From Thecamonas trahens ATCC 50062 (taxonomy: Eukaryota > Apusozoa > Apusomonadida > Apusomonadidae), in assembly GCF_000142905.1 (NCBI RefSeq), contig NW_013657641.1, positions 16,569 to 70,761 of the forward strand: DNA of 54,193 bases. The letters run 5' to 3'. Within the stretch, counting starts at the first letter, position 1. The number at the start of each line of letters is the position of its first letter. Positions 1 to 9,704 of the stretch are shown piece by piece. The notes under the pieces were generated by a model, which worked only from the letters and a program-made list of their open reading frames with translations, had not been told where the DNA came from and made no database searches. The translations under genes were made by a program, and so were the position numbers.

Positions 1-354
1 TACACCGCGGACAGTGCCTCCTGTGAGGTGCTGGAGGGCCACAACGACAATGTACGGAGTGTGATTGCGCTGCCGAGTGCGGATAGCCAGCTGCCTGTCC
101 TGATCTCGTCGTCATACTCCGGCGAGACGTTCGAGTGGCACCCCTCCCCCACCGGCTACATCCTCCACGCCGGCCACCCTTCCTCCTTCTGGCTCCACGC
201 CCTCTGCTCCACCTCCACTCACTCAGGCAGCCACGCTACCCGCATCACGATTGCCAACCACACCGGCATCTCCATCCCCCACCCCTCCGACCCCAACCGC
301 CTCCTCGCTGTCGTCTCCAACTGCCCCCCCATCATCCTCCGCCGCCACCCATAA
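1..354 (+). CDS. C-terminal end of a WD40-repeat protein (partial)
   Basis: The frame is open from the first base of the window, so the gene begins outside it. The first ~45 residues look like one WD40 blade: a GHNDNVRSV stretch, then a strand (LISSSYSGETFEWH) where the usual Trp-Asp is replaced by Glu-Trp-His. After residue ~50 the sequence is rich in Ser, His and Pro and resembles no domain I know. It stops at TAA 352-354. The tail could be the true C-terminus or a frame entered after an indel upstream. WD40 propellers are protein-binding scaffolds, and nothing here shows the partner. It converges on the kinase pseudogene on the other strand. Confidence 0.5.
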   Translation, partial: YTADSASCEVLEGHNDNVRSVIALPSADSQLPVLISSSYSGETFEWHPSPTGYILHAGHPSSFWLHALCSTSTHSGSHATRITIANHTGISIPHPSDPNRLLAVVSNCPPIILRRHP

Positions 355-436
355 CACCACCGCCTTTACTCCCCCGAGCACCACGCCCGCATCCTCGCCG
401 CCGCCAGCACATCCGCAGCCTCCTGCGCCATGGGCC

Positions 437-1670
437 TCACCAGCGGATCGACCGACCAACACCGCCGGATGAATCACCCGCCATCGCACTAGCAGCGTTG
501 CTGGTGAGGACTTGACGGCCGACCTCCATGGCATTGCTGCCATCAAACGCCGGCGCCCGCGTGAGCATCTCGTAGAGGAGCGTTCCAAAGGTGAACATGC
601 CGCCCTCAAAACCCTCTTCGGCTTCGCGCAGCTGCTCCGGCGCCATGTACGCCACCGATGGCACCACCGCCATCGTCCCCTGGTTGCTCTTGATGACCAT
701 CCGTCCGCTCTTGTGGTCCACCACCACGTCGTGCCCGCCGCCCGTGATCGAGTGGACCTCGGCGAGCGCACGCGCCAGCGCCAGCTCGATGCTCAGCGCC
801 CACATGCGGTCGAGGCCCGAGCCCGAGCTCAGCTAACAGCGGTGTCCGAGCCCGGTCAGCCCGCTTCTGCTCCCGCTGCAACGATCGATCGTGAGACCGC
901 CCGACAAGAAAGGCCTCGGCGAGGAGCTCCTCCAACGACTCGCCGCTGATCCGCGGGTAGATGAGCGCCACATGCGGCGGCTCGAGGCAGAGCGCCAGCG
1001 GCGAGACGATCGACAGGCACTCGACGCCCGCGCTCACCGCCGACGCCATGCACACCGCCACCTGCAGCAGCTGCTGTGGCGTTTCCGCAGCTCCAGCAGG
1101 ACCTTGGCCACCACCTCGCACCCGCGCAACTCGCTCTCCACCACCCGCCGAGCACCATCGGCCCGCCAGCCTCGAGCACCGTCTCCATCTCGCGCCGCCA
1201 CTGCTCCCGCCGCGCCCATCACGTTGAGCGACCTGAGATCGCCGTGGACGACGCCCGATGCGGCAAGGTACTGCATGCCCTGGGCCATGCAGTGTGCCCA
1301 GCGGAAGACGGCCAAGGTGGGGATGGCGAGGTCGGGCGTGAGGATAAACTCAGCGACGATGGACGGCGGCGAGACAGTGACGCCCATAAAGAGGATAACG
1401 TTGGGATGCCTCAGACGCATCAGCACGTTGGGATGCCTCAGACGCATCAGCATCGCCGCCTCGTCCGCGAACTTGTGCACCCGCGCCGGATCCCAGTCGA
1501 AGCTGCCAGCGTGCGGCTTGCTTCACCGCCACCGCCGTCCGCCACCACATCCCGGCGTAGACCCGGCCGTACGCTCCGTAGCAAACCACCTAGCCGAGCG
1601 TGAGGTCGTTGTGGGTGATGATGAGATCGTCGTCCGAGGCGAGCGTGGACACCACCAGCCGCCGCCGATG
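437..1670 (-). pseudogene. Decayed two-kinase (TKL + pseudokinase) gene remnant
   Basis: Kinase pieces lie in order on the minus strand but in different frames. A Gly-rich loop and VAVKQ lie near 1510-1590, preceded by an in-frame TAG at 1590-1592 where related kinases usually have Glu. A helix-C piece ending RLRHPNV/ILFMGV lies near 1395-1480. A catalytic loop VHGDLRSLNV lies near 1220-1250. Next come the N-lobe of a second kinase (~930-1190) and its C-lobe with VAYMAPEQLR and FGTLLYEMLTR (~480-700). The second-kinase part resembles the pseudokinase at the end of the receptor gene at 24518-30036 (shared pattern IV.P.A.C..P, then VAYM.PE.LR). Relative to that gene, roughly 600 residues between the two kinases are missing, and so is the last part of the C-lobe. 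Several frameshifts, one nonsense codon and a 27-base duplication argue for a dead paralogue. Poor assembly near a contig end is the alternative. Confidence 0.7.
1395..1452. repeat. 27-bp tandem duplication inside the kinase pseudogene
   Basis: The stretch gttgggatgcctcagacgca recurs 27 bases later. On the minus strand this duplicates nine residues (LMRLRHPNV) in frame at the end of helix C, a place where kinases do not tolerate insertions. It fits a gene no longer under selection. Confidence 0.85.
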
Positions 1671-1738
1671 GATGACCACCACCGCCGCCACACACACACA
1701 AAAAAATAAGGGAGATAAAAAAAAAAGGACTCTCAACA

Positions 1739-1755
1739 CCCCCCCCCCCCCCCCC
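1739..1755. repeat. Poly-C tract
   Basis: About 17 C residues in a row, flanked by A-runs on both sides (1706-1725 and 1757-1764). It lies in the ~340-base gap between the kinase remnant and the start of the GRL-like gene. Similar C/G tracts recur in other gaps of this window. Confidence 0.9.
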
Positions 1756-2005
1756 GCAAAAAAAAGGCGCAGTTGTTTGGAGACCAGCGCAAAGTGAGTG
1801 GTCTCCCTCTCTCCCCCCCACGCGTGCCGACACCCCCTCCGCCATCCTTCGCCCATGCTCAGGCACTCGTACCCCCTCACCCCCCACCCCCACACCTCAC
1901 TGTAGCGCCACACGACCACCCTCACCACACCTCGACCCCGACACTCAACCTGTTCCCGCCACCGCCAGCACCAGCAGCAGCACCACCCTTGCCACCACTC
2001 CCGCC

Positions 2006-3319
2006 ATGGCGCAGGCGACGAGCGAGGATATGACGTCGGACTCGGAGATTGATAGCAGACTCACGGAAGCGATGAGCACGCTGGCGGACCTACCGGGACT
2101 GCCTGATCGGGTGAGTGTTGGCAAGACCACAGGCACGATGGCCAAGCATGTAGAGGTGGATTTTACCTCCATTCCGCCACTGACACCCAAGGAGAGTGCC
2201 GAGATGGCGAGTCGCCATCCATGGCTTTGGCAGGCGACGCTGCTCATGGCTGGCTATCATCCCAAGACAAGGTCATGGCGTGCTCGGTTGCCTGGTGCCA
2301 CCTTATTGGCTCTCTCCATTGTCTGCAGTATTCTGTGGTTTGGTGCTCTGGCTCGATCGCTTACTTCGGTCGTCTTGCTCTCGGCTGCTTGGATGGTCAT
2401 CGCGATGGAGTCGGCGGTTATCCTCATTGCCCGTCTGGTTCATCGCGGTCGCATTGCCGCCTTTGTCCTCCGCTCTGAGCTGCCGAGAGAGCGACAGATC
2501 CAACTGGTGCGCTTGACAGCGTGCGGAGCAGCAATTGTTACCTTCTCGTGCTTGATATCGCTTGGCATTGCTGTCTCCTTTGTCTCGATGGAGCCTGTCT
2601 TTGGCCGCAACTCGCCGTGGGAGGTTACGCTCAAGCTTGTGGGGCCTGTCTTGTCTTTTCCGGCCATTGTGTTCTGCGATTGCCTCGTGGCTGTGCCGTG
2701 GCTTGTTTCGACAGTCCTCCGCCATGACATCTCACTGCTGACTTACCAGGTGGATAAGACGCGCGCTGCACTTACTGCCCGCGACCACGACGCGCTGTCG
2801 GCTGCGCTCACCAACGTGCACTCGCGCCTCAGGCTGACGCGGATGCGCATGTACCAGGCCTCTTCTGAGATCATGGTGGCTTGGACGGTGCCCCTGGCGG
2901 GCTTTACGCTCGTTGTCGCCACTCTGTATGTCGCACTGGGCATTGACCTTGTCAACTCGGAGGACGAGCTGGCCTCAGTTCCGTTCGTCACTTGGGCGCT
3001 GCTCGGCTACACCGTCTACGTCCACTTTTGCCTGCTCTTGATCGTCTATCTCATCTCGCGAGTGGCGTCGAAGCGTTACAGCAACGAGATGGCCATGCAG
3101 CAGCTCGCGCTCGACATTGCTATCTTCAATACTACCGGTGATCCGCGACTCTCGGCACAATGCTCGGTCCTCTTGCACGCCGCCGAGTCGCTGAGGAGCT
3201 TTTTCGGCATTACCGTTGGCTCGCTAGTTGTGTCTCGTCGCCACCTCGGCTCAATGGTCTACACCTCGTTGCTGGCGGGCTTCACGCTCGTGCAACTTTT
3301 ACTCAACAACCGCTCCTGA
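2006..3319 (+). CDS. Seven-helix membrane protein, gustatory-receptor-like (GRL/DUF3537 superfamily candidate)
   Basis: 437 residues starting at ATG 2006, with a ~95-residue hydrophilic N-terminus and no signal peptide. Seven hydrophobic segments can be read at roughly residues 97-118, 120-144, 168-195, 211-238, 289-313, 325-350 and 413-433. The loop between segments 4 and 5 is ~50 residues, and that between 6 and 7 is ~60. Length, presumed cytoplasmic N-terminus, long loop before the last helix and a final helix of the form VYTSLLAGFTLVQLLL at the very C-terminus all match the insect gustatory/odorant receptor fold, whose helix 7 ends in a Thr-Tyr...Gln-Phe motif. GRL proteins have been described outside animals, including in apusozoans; the best-studied members are ligand-gated cation channels. 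Sequence identity in this superfamily is very low, so the call rests on topology and the C-terminal pattern. A different 7-TM family is the alternative. Confidence 0.6.
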   Translation: MAQATSEDMTSDSEIDSRLTEAMSTLADLPGLPDRVSVGKTTGTMAKHVEVDFTSIPPLTPKESAEMASRHPWLWQATLLMAGYHPKTRSWRARLPGATLLALSIVCSILWFGALARSLTSVVLLSAAWMVIAMESAVILIARLVHRGRIAAFVLRSELPRERQIQLVRLTACGAAIVTFSCLISLGIAVSFVSMEPVFGRNSPWEVTLKLVGPVLSFPAIVFCDCLVAVPWLVSTVLRHDISLLTYQVDKTRAALTARDHDALSAALTNVHSRLRLTRMRMYQASSEIMVAWTVPLAGFTLVVATLYVALGIDLVNSEDELASVPFVTWALLGYTVYVHFCLLLIVYLISRVASKRYSNEMAMQQLALDIAIFNTTGDPRLSAQCSVLLHAAESLRSFFGITVGSLVVSRRHLGSMVYTSLLAGFTLVQLLLNNRS

Positions 3320-4087
3320 CGACGACGCCAACGACGACAATGATAATGATGGGGCTTGCCCGCATCGATTATGGCTTGGCTCCCACCCGTCGCGCACGAT
3401 CAACGCCAGGTCGTTGAGAGGCGCTCGTTCCGGATCCAACTGAGCCGCCAGCAGGTGTATGTGATGTATGTGATGTCCTTGCTTTACTGCGATCGCCGGT
3501 GCAGCTGTGTGCACCAACCGTCGTCGTGGGCTCTAGGCAGGCACCCGACATCGTCGTTGCAGACTGCCATCGGGAGGGAAGATACGTTAAACAGACGACG
3601 TTGACTCTGGCAGTCGTCGCGCTTGTCGCAGCCCGATGGCTGGTCACGGGATCGGCCTAGAACGACGGCGTGGGCGGGAAAGAGTGCGATAGTCGAGAGC
3701 CTCACAGACATCAAGCACATGAGCATGGCAACGTGTAATGGTTCTGCGTCGTGTGTCCGTAGAGCACGTTTTGCATGCCGTCAGCAAGTATCGTTCCCAT
3801 AAAGCGCTAGCCTGTGGGAAATCAAAGATCCGCAGATCACTCGTCAATTCGCTCGATCCATGCCTCGACGGCGTCGTCACGTGTGAGATGGCTGCACTCA
3901 AGGACGAGACGGCTCCTGATAGCGCGCTACTCGTTTATGAGGAGGAAATTAAGTCCTATCTGATGTGTGCTGGACCATGGATTTAGCTCGTTTGCGCGAG
4001 AGAGGAGGCTGAGCGGCTGATGGCGAGGGCGGGGGCGATCACACCGTTCTCATCATACGGCTGTTCGCCAGAGTACTCGCTCTCTAC
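3320..4087. other. Intergenic stretch with no supported gene
   Basis: The 770 bases between the GRL-like stop and the ankyrin gene contain only short open frames (for example 3738-3986 plus and 3644-3901 minus). Their codon use is less GC3-biased than in neighbouring genes, and no domain is recognisable. It starts with an ACG/AAT-rich triplet stretch (3319-3352). I see no tRNA-like arms. Confidence 0.6.
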
Positions 4088-5031
4088 TCACCGCCACTTG
4101 TCCAAGATCGAACTATCCACCCGCGGATCGGCTATGAGCAAGGTGACGACCTCGGGATGGCCGCACGACGACGCTGCTGAGATCGCGTAGTTGTTGCCGA
4201 CACCCGGATCCACCCGCCCGTCGACGAGGAGGGCGGCCACCACGTCGACGTGTCCGCTCTCGGCCGCCACTTGGATCACCTCGTGGTCGCAGGCGGTGGG
4301 ATCTGACCGCCCATCGGCGAGCAGAAGCACGAGCGCGTCGGCGTGTCCGTTCCGCCCGCCCATCGCAGCGCACAGCTCTCATCAGCAGTGGGCTCCACCC
4401 CGGGCTCGTTCAGCAGCCGCGTCACCAGGGCCACCAAGCCCTGCGAAGCGGCGACCATGAGCATGCTCGTCTTGTCGGCGTCATCCACCACCTCAACAAG
4501 TGTGATGGCGAGCGCCTCGTAGGCCTTGCCACCGCACGCGAGCATGGTCCCCACCCCGATCCACCGATCTTCCCCATACCACAGCATGGCAAGGATGCGG
4601 ACACCCCACCAGACCTCGACCGCCAGCTGCGAGGCAGCCAGGACTCTGACCAGCATCCTCCATCCGATCTCCTCCTCGCCGCCATCACCGCTGTCGATGA
4701 GCGACTCGCCGGCGGCGATGATGTCGGCGACGGGCATGACCAGCTGATCAAAGTAGCCACGTCGCCTGACTCCGCCACGAGTGAGCCAATCTATCTGCTC
4801 CGCCACCTCCATCCGTCGCAGTGCCATCGAAGCCGCTCGCCAAGCTCCTCTTCCGGCACAATGATCGATGCCTTCCAATGATTGAGCCAATGCCACAGCA
4901 TGGGCCGAGCCGAGGACCGCCGCATGGATCCGCCGGCATGTACGCGCCAGTGCCACCACGTCGGCCGCGGAAAGCACCCTCACCGTATACGCAAGGTACT
5001 GAAGAAGTTCCGTAGGTAGTTTGGTGAGCAT
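4088..5031 (-). CDS. F-box-like / ankyrin-repeat protein, one frame break
   Basis: ATG at 5029-5031. The N-terminus (KLPTELLQYL...VVALARTC) fits an F-box, the Skp1-binding motif of SCF ubiquitin ligases. A helical middle follows, then at least three ankyrin units from ~4470 to 4100, recognisable by NGHADALVLLLADGR, SGHVDVVAALLVDGR and CGHPEVVTLLIADPR. The frame changes inside the second ankyrin unit near 4342-4352, in a run of G/C triplets. Adding one base there restores an unbroken 314-residue protein and makes the ankyrin helix read through (AGGNGHAD). A one-base loss in the sequence is therefore the simplest explanation, with recent inactivation as the alternative. By analogy the ankyrins would choose the substrate, but the target is unknown. 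Confidence 0.7.
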
Positions 5032-5165
5032 GCCTCAACTCCACCGCCCGCTAGACGTGTCTGCGTCTCTGCCCTCGCCGCCCGCCCCGCGACCAGTCGC
5101 CGGCTTGTCGATTACCTCGGCAAAGTCCCGGCTGCACACACCCACACACAAACACCAATTTTAAC

Positions 5166-8100
5166 TCAGCTCGACGATGAGAGGTTCGACGACATCGACT
5201 CGCCAAAAATGGGGTTCCGCGTCACAGAGCCAGACGGAGCAAGGTCGTCAAAGGCATCACTAGCTCCTTCAGCCTCAGCCTCGACCCATCCTCGCCCGTA
5301 CTCGATGCCGGCCTCGTTGTCCTCACCCAGCACGCCCGCAGCGATGGGCGAGAACTCACCGAGCTCGAGCTCGACTGGCAGATCGCGGGCAATGTCGAGC
5401 GAGAGCTGGAGCGAGAGCTGCCGCGTGAGCGGCCGGCTTGCCTCGACAAACGCCTTGCTCTCACGTCGCTCGTAGTACGCCTCGCGTACCGCGTCGAGCT
5501 CGCGGGCCAGCTCACGGTCCTCGAGATCCGGCGCGTGAAGCTCAAAGTGCCGGAACAGCTCCTCCTCGCGGACATCGTCGGGTCCCTTGGCCCGCGATCG
5601 CGAGTAGATGTCCTTGACCTCGATCCACATGGTCGAGACAATGACGACGCCAAGCCCACCAATGACCACAAAGGCGACGATGGTAAAGACCGTCCGCGAC
5701 GCCGGCGACGAAAAGGTGTCCGAGTGAAACATGGCGCCGCAGGTGACGAGGGCGATGCAGCCCCAGCCGACCCGCTCCTCGAGCGTGTTGTACAGCGGGA
5801 GCCAGTACGGCTGCCATCGCGCTTGGAGAACGTAGAAGAAGAAGAAGATAAAGATGAGTGACGAGATGAGCCATTCGGCGAGGTTGGAGAAGAACAGCGC
5901 AGCAGCCACAATGGCCAGCCGCTTGGCCAGCAGCACGCACTCCATCCACGGGTACGGCGTGCGCATGAGGACGTAGAGCGGGGAGAACCGCCGCATCGTG
6001 TCCGGCTCGCGGAGCGTGTCCGACACCGAAAAGAGAAGATACGTGAAGCTTGCCGGGACGCCGATGACAAACAAGCCCAGCGCAGCGAGGCCAAACGGGA
6101 GGAGGACAAACCATCTATCCGAGAAGCACTCAAAGCTCGGCTCGGCGTCCAGAAAGTACTTTCCGTTGGGGAACCGCGAGCAATCAAAGAGCGCAAGCGC
6201 CGACTTGCTCAGCGGGATGTACAGCAGCGGCGCGACGGTCACCACCAGCCGCTCCACCATCGATCGCGGCTTGACTCGGGCGAGCTCCGAGCCGGCGGCG
6301 ATGAGCCCGCACCGCTGCGCGAGGCCAAACATGCACGCCCCAAGCACCGCCGCAGCAAAGACCACAGCTGGCACTGCCAGCGAGAGCAGGTACCGCGACG
6401 AAAACGAAGTGATCGAGCACCCGGTGGCAAAGATCGACATGTCGAGGTTTGCCACGTTGCCCGGTGACATGGTTCGCTCCACAGAGCCCGGCCATGAGAG
6501 CGGGAGCGTCGAGATGAGCCCCAGAATCTGGAGGAGGACAAGCGCCGCAGAGAGCGAGTGCGGGACAGACGACCGGTGCGACGCCGTGTCCTGCGGCTTG
6601 GCCATCGCATTCGCCGCCATCGCCACCCCGACGAGGCCCGCCACAACGAGCCCGCACCCAAACCCGGCCATCATGAGGCCAGAGCTCTGCGGGCACGCGA
6701 AACATTGCCCATCCGCCGTCCGATAGTACCCGCCCTCGCAGTCCTTGCAGAGAAACCCAGTGTACGCCTTGTGGCACTGCCCGTTGCCAGCGCATGACGA
6801 CGAAGCCTGCGGGCACGACGCAAACACGCCGCCCTCGGCATCGACCGGGAAATAGCCAGGCTCAGCCCGCGGCTGCGCCCGCCCACCGTCGCACACCGCG
6901 CCCTTGGGGCATGCCTCACATCCAGCCTCTGCGCTCGCGCCCGCCCTTTGCCAGTAGCCGCTGGCGCAGGTGCAGTTGCTCATTGTGCCTGCCGGAAAGA
7001 CCGAGAGCGTGTGCGGCGGGCAGGCCTGGCACGGCCCGCGCGGCGAGTCGTTCCACTCGCTCGAGCTGCACGCTGCGCACGGCCCGTACGGCGTCTCGGC
7101 GTACATCCCGCGGTCGCAGTCGGCAAGGAGCGCGAGCGAAAACGGCGCGCCGGCAATGGGCACCCCATTAATCACAATGTTGAGCGTGTAGAAGCCCGGA
7201 TCCGCCGCGTTGTACGTGCACTTGGAGAGCCCGAGCCCTATCGCGCCGCACTCGACAGGTGTCGACGCACTCTCAGAGACCATGGTGGCCCGGACAGAGC
7301 TGCCGGGCGAGACCGTGATAACATTGCCGAACAAGTCGCGCGAGGTGACAACCACCTCCATCATCTGCCCCACAATCGGGCTCTCGATGCCTGCGCCGGA
7401 CGCCGTCGACTCGCCAGGCGACACCGCCGACGACCCGATGTTGAGCTCGTGCGGGTTGCCGACCCCGAGGAGCGGAATCCCGTTGCGGGTGATGGCCACA
7501 GACTGCATGCCCGGATTGGTAAAGGTGGCCGAGACGTGAAAGACGCCCAGTGATGGCGAGGCGACAGACACCGCATACGCTGTCGGGCCAGTGTACGGGC
7601 CGAGCGTCGGGTAGACGCCGATGACATCGTCGCCGCGCGCCAGTGGGCGTCCGGCGCTGTCAAACGTCTCTAGCGTAAACGTCCACGACTCACCAACCTC
7701 CAGCGAGATCGGCGAAACCGCCGTCGTCGTCGTCTGGCCTGGATCGACCGTCGACGTCACCACCCGTGTCCGCGTCATCAGTGTCCCGCACGTCTCCGAC
7801 GCCACCGTCAGCTCGATGTCGCAGTATCCATCGCTGGTGAGCGGAAGCGCCGTCAAGTTCCACCCGCTCGCCGTCAGCCCGTCGCATCCGGCCGTCCCAC
7901 TCGCCCGCCACGTGACCGGGAGTGAGAGGCCCGGCGCCGGGAAAAGCGCCAGCGACGGTGGGATCGGCGAGTTGACAATCGCGGCTCGCTCGCCGGCCGA
8001 TCCGCCGGGCTCGGAGAGGCCCGACGGCACGAGGACAAGCGGCGGCGAGGTCCGCGCGATGTGCACAAACTCGTGGAGCCGGATCGTCCCGGCCCCGATG

Positions 8101-9704
8101 GTGTACCGCCCGATCTCGCCGTAGGCAACTGCGGCAAAGGTGGCGTTCTCCGAGAAGATGGTTACAGCGTCACTCGCCGGCCACTCCCACGCAAGACTAT
8201 CGCCCTTGCTCACCTCCACCAGCGAGTTGGTGCAGTACGCGCTCGCCGAGGCCGAGAACGCCGGCTCATAGCTGAAGACATACGACGTCGGTGGAACACG
8301 AGTGACCGGCTCCACGCCCGCGATCTCCGCCGCAAACCCGTCCGTCCCATTTCCGCCCTCGCCGCCGTTCCCGCCGCGGTAGCCGACAAGCCCGCCGTGA
8401 CCGACGGATCGGTTGGTCGAGCCGCGCGAGCCAGGCGTCCCCGGATCGCCGCCATCTCCGCCGGCGCTTCCGCGCGAGCCTGTGCCGGGCGCCCCGAGCT
8501 CGATGGCCACATCAATAAGCTCTGCCCCACCGGTGATGTCAAAGACAGAGAGCGCAGTCACTACGCCGCCAGAGTGTCCCGGATGCCCGCCGAGCCCACC
8601 CTCTCCACCACCTGCACCGCCGCCGCCGGTTCCTAGCGTTCCTGTGTCGGCCCAAGAGTTGACCTGCGCACCGGCTCCGCCGCCGCCGCCGCTCCCACCG
8701 GCACCGTCGCCGCCCCTGCCCGCCGAGAGCACACGATGAATGCCATTAAGAAAGACGATCGGTGGTGCGTTGCTTCCGGGGGATCCGTCCACGCCGGGCG
8801 CGTCAATGGCTCCGCCTCCGCCAGCACCTGGTCCGCTCCAGTACCCGCCGGCCACCCCATTACAGTCGCATCCGCAGCCGCCGCCGCCTCCGCCGCCTCC
8901 GCCTGCACGCCAACTTCCAGCCGCACCGCCGTCGTCGCCAGCCACGCCACATCCGCCACCTAAGCCACCTGTGCCGGCTGCGGTGGCACCGCCACCGCTA
9001 CCCCCGTTTCCACCACCCGAGCTTTGCCAGCCAGTCCCGGTCGGCCCACCCTGCAACCCATCGCCGCCACGCTCGCCCTGCGGCGGCTGTGGTTGCGTCA
9101 CGCCATCGCCTCCCTTTCCGGGTGCCAACACGACGCGGACAAGCTCAACTGACTCGCAAAAGCGGGCGAGGAGGGCGTAGGTCGAGATGCCACTCTCGTC
9201 GATCAGCACCGGTGCGTCGACGGTCGAGACCTTGACATCCGCCAGACGAAAGTACGGCAGGCCAAGCGCCTCGATGGCGACCAAGATGTTGACACCCTCG
9301 ATCTTGATCGAGGGCAAAACCCGTTGGAGGTGGGAGATGGCCTTGTTGGACTTTTCCCACATCCCACTTCCGCCAGCTTGCACGAATCCGCCTTCGATGG
9401 CTGTCCAGGGAGGCATTTCGATGGGAAAGTCGAGCAAATAGAGACCAACTGCAAGACGGATGGTAACCACATTACTCTCTCTGCCACACTGCCTCGCTAC
9501 CACAAGTGCCGTCGAGAGAGAGAGCGGAGTCTGATGGGTATCAATTTTTTGTCCCGCATCCACTTGGCCACCTTCTGCCACTGCGTAAACCACCGAACCA
9601 CGACCCGCAAGCTCTTCACAGTCACCGCTACCAGCATACACCTCGACCACCACCACCGCCACGAGTGAGCAGACCAGAACAACCACTCTTGCCCATACTC
9701 CCAT
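5166..9704 (-). CDS. Giant surface protein: glycine-rich domain, filamin-like repeats, Cys-rich module, multipass C-terminus
   Basis: 1512 residues from ATG 9702-9704. This start is chosen over an upstream in-frame ATG because it is followed directly by a signal peptide (VWARVVVLVCSLVAVVVVEVYA). Order on the minus strand: a hydrophobic/beta N-terminal region; a very Gly-rich segment (~8330-9130) of GGDG and GGGGGAG runs like those of secreted bacterial surface proteins; two Ig/filamin-like repeats (~7150-7750, with PGFYTLNIVINGVPIAGAPF typical of a filamin strand end); Cys-rich GCC2/GCC3-like repeats (~6700-7130, CxxC pairs, TGFLCKDCEGGYY); about eight or nine membrane helices (~5640-6690); and an acidic cytoplasmic tail. 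The Cys-rich plus membrane part is paralogous to the C-terminus of the gene at 17512-24176 (shared FDC...P.G, GVP, KRLAIV and P.YNTLE/P.YNKLE patterns). Inferred role: cell-surface adhesion or sensing. Confidence 0.8.
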   Translation of the reverse strand: MGVWARVVVLVCSLVAVVVVEVYAGSGDCEELAGRGSVVYAVAEGGQVDAGQKIDTHQTPLSLSTALVVARQCGRESNVVTIRLAVGLYLLDFPIEMPPWTAIEGGFVQAGGSGMWEKSNKAISHLQRVLPSIKIEGVNILVAIEALGLPYFRLADVKVSTVDAPVLIDESGISTYALLARFCESVELVRVVLAPGKGGDGVTQPQPPQGERGGDGLQGGPTGTGWQSSGGGNGGSGGGATAAGTGGLGGGCGVAGDDGGAAGSWRAGGGGGGGGGCGCDCNGVAGGYWSGPGAGGGGAIDAPGVDGSPGSNAPPIVFLNGIHRVLSAGRGGDGAGGSGGGGGAGAQVNSWADTGTLGTGGGGAGGGEGGLGGHPGHSGGVVTALSVFDITGGAELIDVAIELGAPGTGSRGSAGGDGGDPGTPGSRGSTNRSVGHGGLVGYRGGNGGEGGNGTDGFAAEIAGVEPVTRVPPTSYVFSYEPAFSASASAYCTNSLVEVSKGDSLAWEWPASDAVTIFSENATFAAVAYGEIGRYTIGAGTIRLHEFVHIARTSPPLVLVPSGLSEPGGSAGERAAIVNSPIPPSLALFPAPGLSLPVTWRASGTAGCDGLTASGWNLTALPLTSDGYCDIELTVASETCGTLMTRTRVVTSTVDPGQTTTTAVSPISLEVGESWTFTLETFDSAGRPLARGDDVIGVYPTLGPYTGPTAYAVSVASPSLGVFHVSATFTNPGMQSVAITRNGIPLLGVGNPHELNIGSSAVSPGESTASGAGIESPIVGQMMEVVVTSRDLFGNVITVSPGSSVRATMVSESASTPVECGAIGLGLSKCTYNAADPGFYTLNIVINGVPIAGAPFSLALLADCDRGMYAETPYGPCAACSSSEWNDSPRGPCQACPPHTLSVFPAGTMSNCTCASGYWQRAGASAEAGCEACPKGAVCDGGRAQPRAEPGYFPVDAEGGVFASCPQASSSCAGNGQCHKAYTGFLCKDCEGGYYRTADGQCFACPQSSGLMMAGFGCGLVVAGLVGVAMAANAMAKPQDTASHRSSVPHSLSAALVLLQILGLISTLPLSWPGSVERTMSPGNVANLDMSIFATGCSITSFSSRYLLSLAVPAVVFAAAVLGACMFGLAQRCGLIAAGSELARVKPRSMVERLVVTVAPLLYIPLSKSALALFDCSRFPNGKYFLDAEPSFECFSDRWFVLLPFGLAALGLFVIGVPASFTYLLFSVSDTLREPDTMRRFSPLYVLMRTPYPWMECVLLAKRLAIVAAALFFSNLAEWLISSLIFIFFFFYVLQARWQPYWLPLYNTLEERVGWGCIALVTCGAMFHSDTFSSPASRTVFTIVAFVVIGGLGVVIVSTMWIEVKDIYSRSRAKGPDDVREEELFRHFELHAPDLEDRELARELDAVREAYYERRESKAFVEASRPLTRQLSLQLSLDIARDLPVELELGEFSPIAAGVLGEDNEAGIEYGRGWVEAEAEGASDAFDDLAPSGSVTRNPIFGESMSSNLSSSS

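Noticed and set aside
3644-3986. Two opposing ~80-residue frames
   Set aside because: Weak GC3 bias, no domain, and mutually overlapping.
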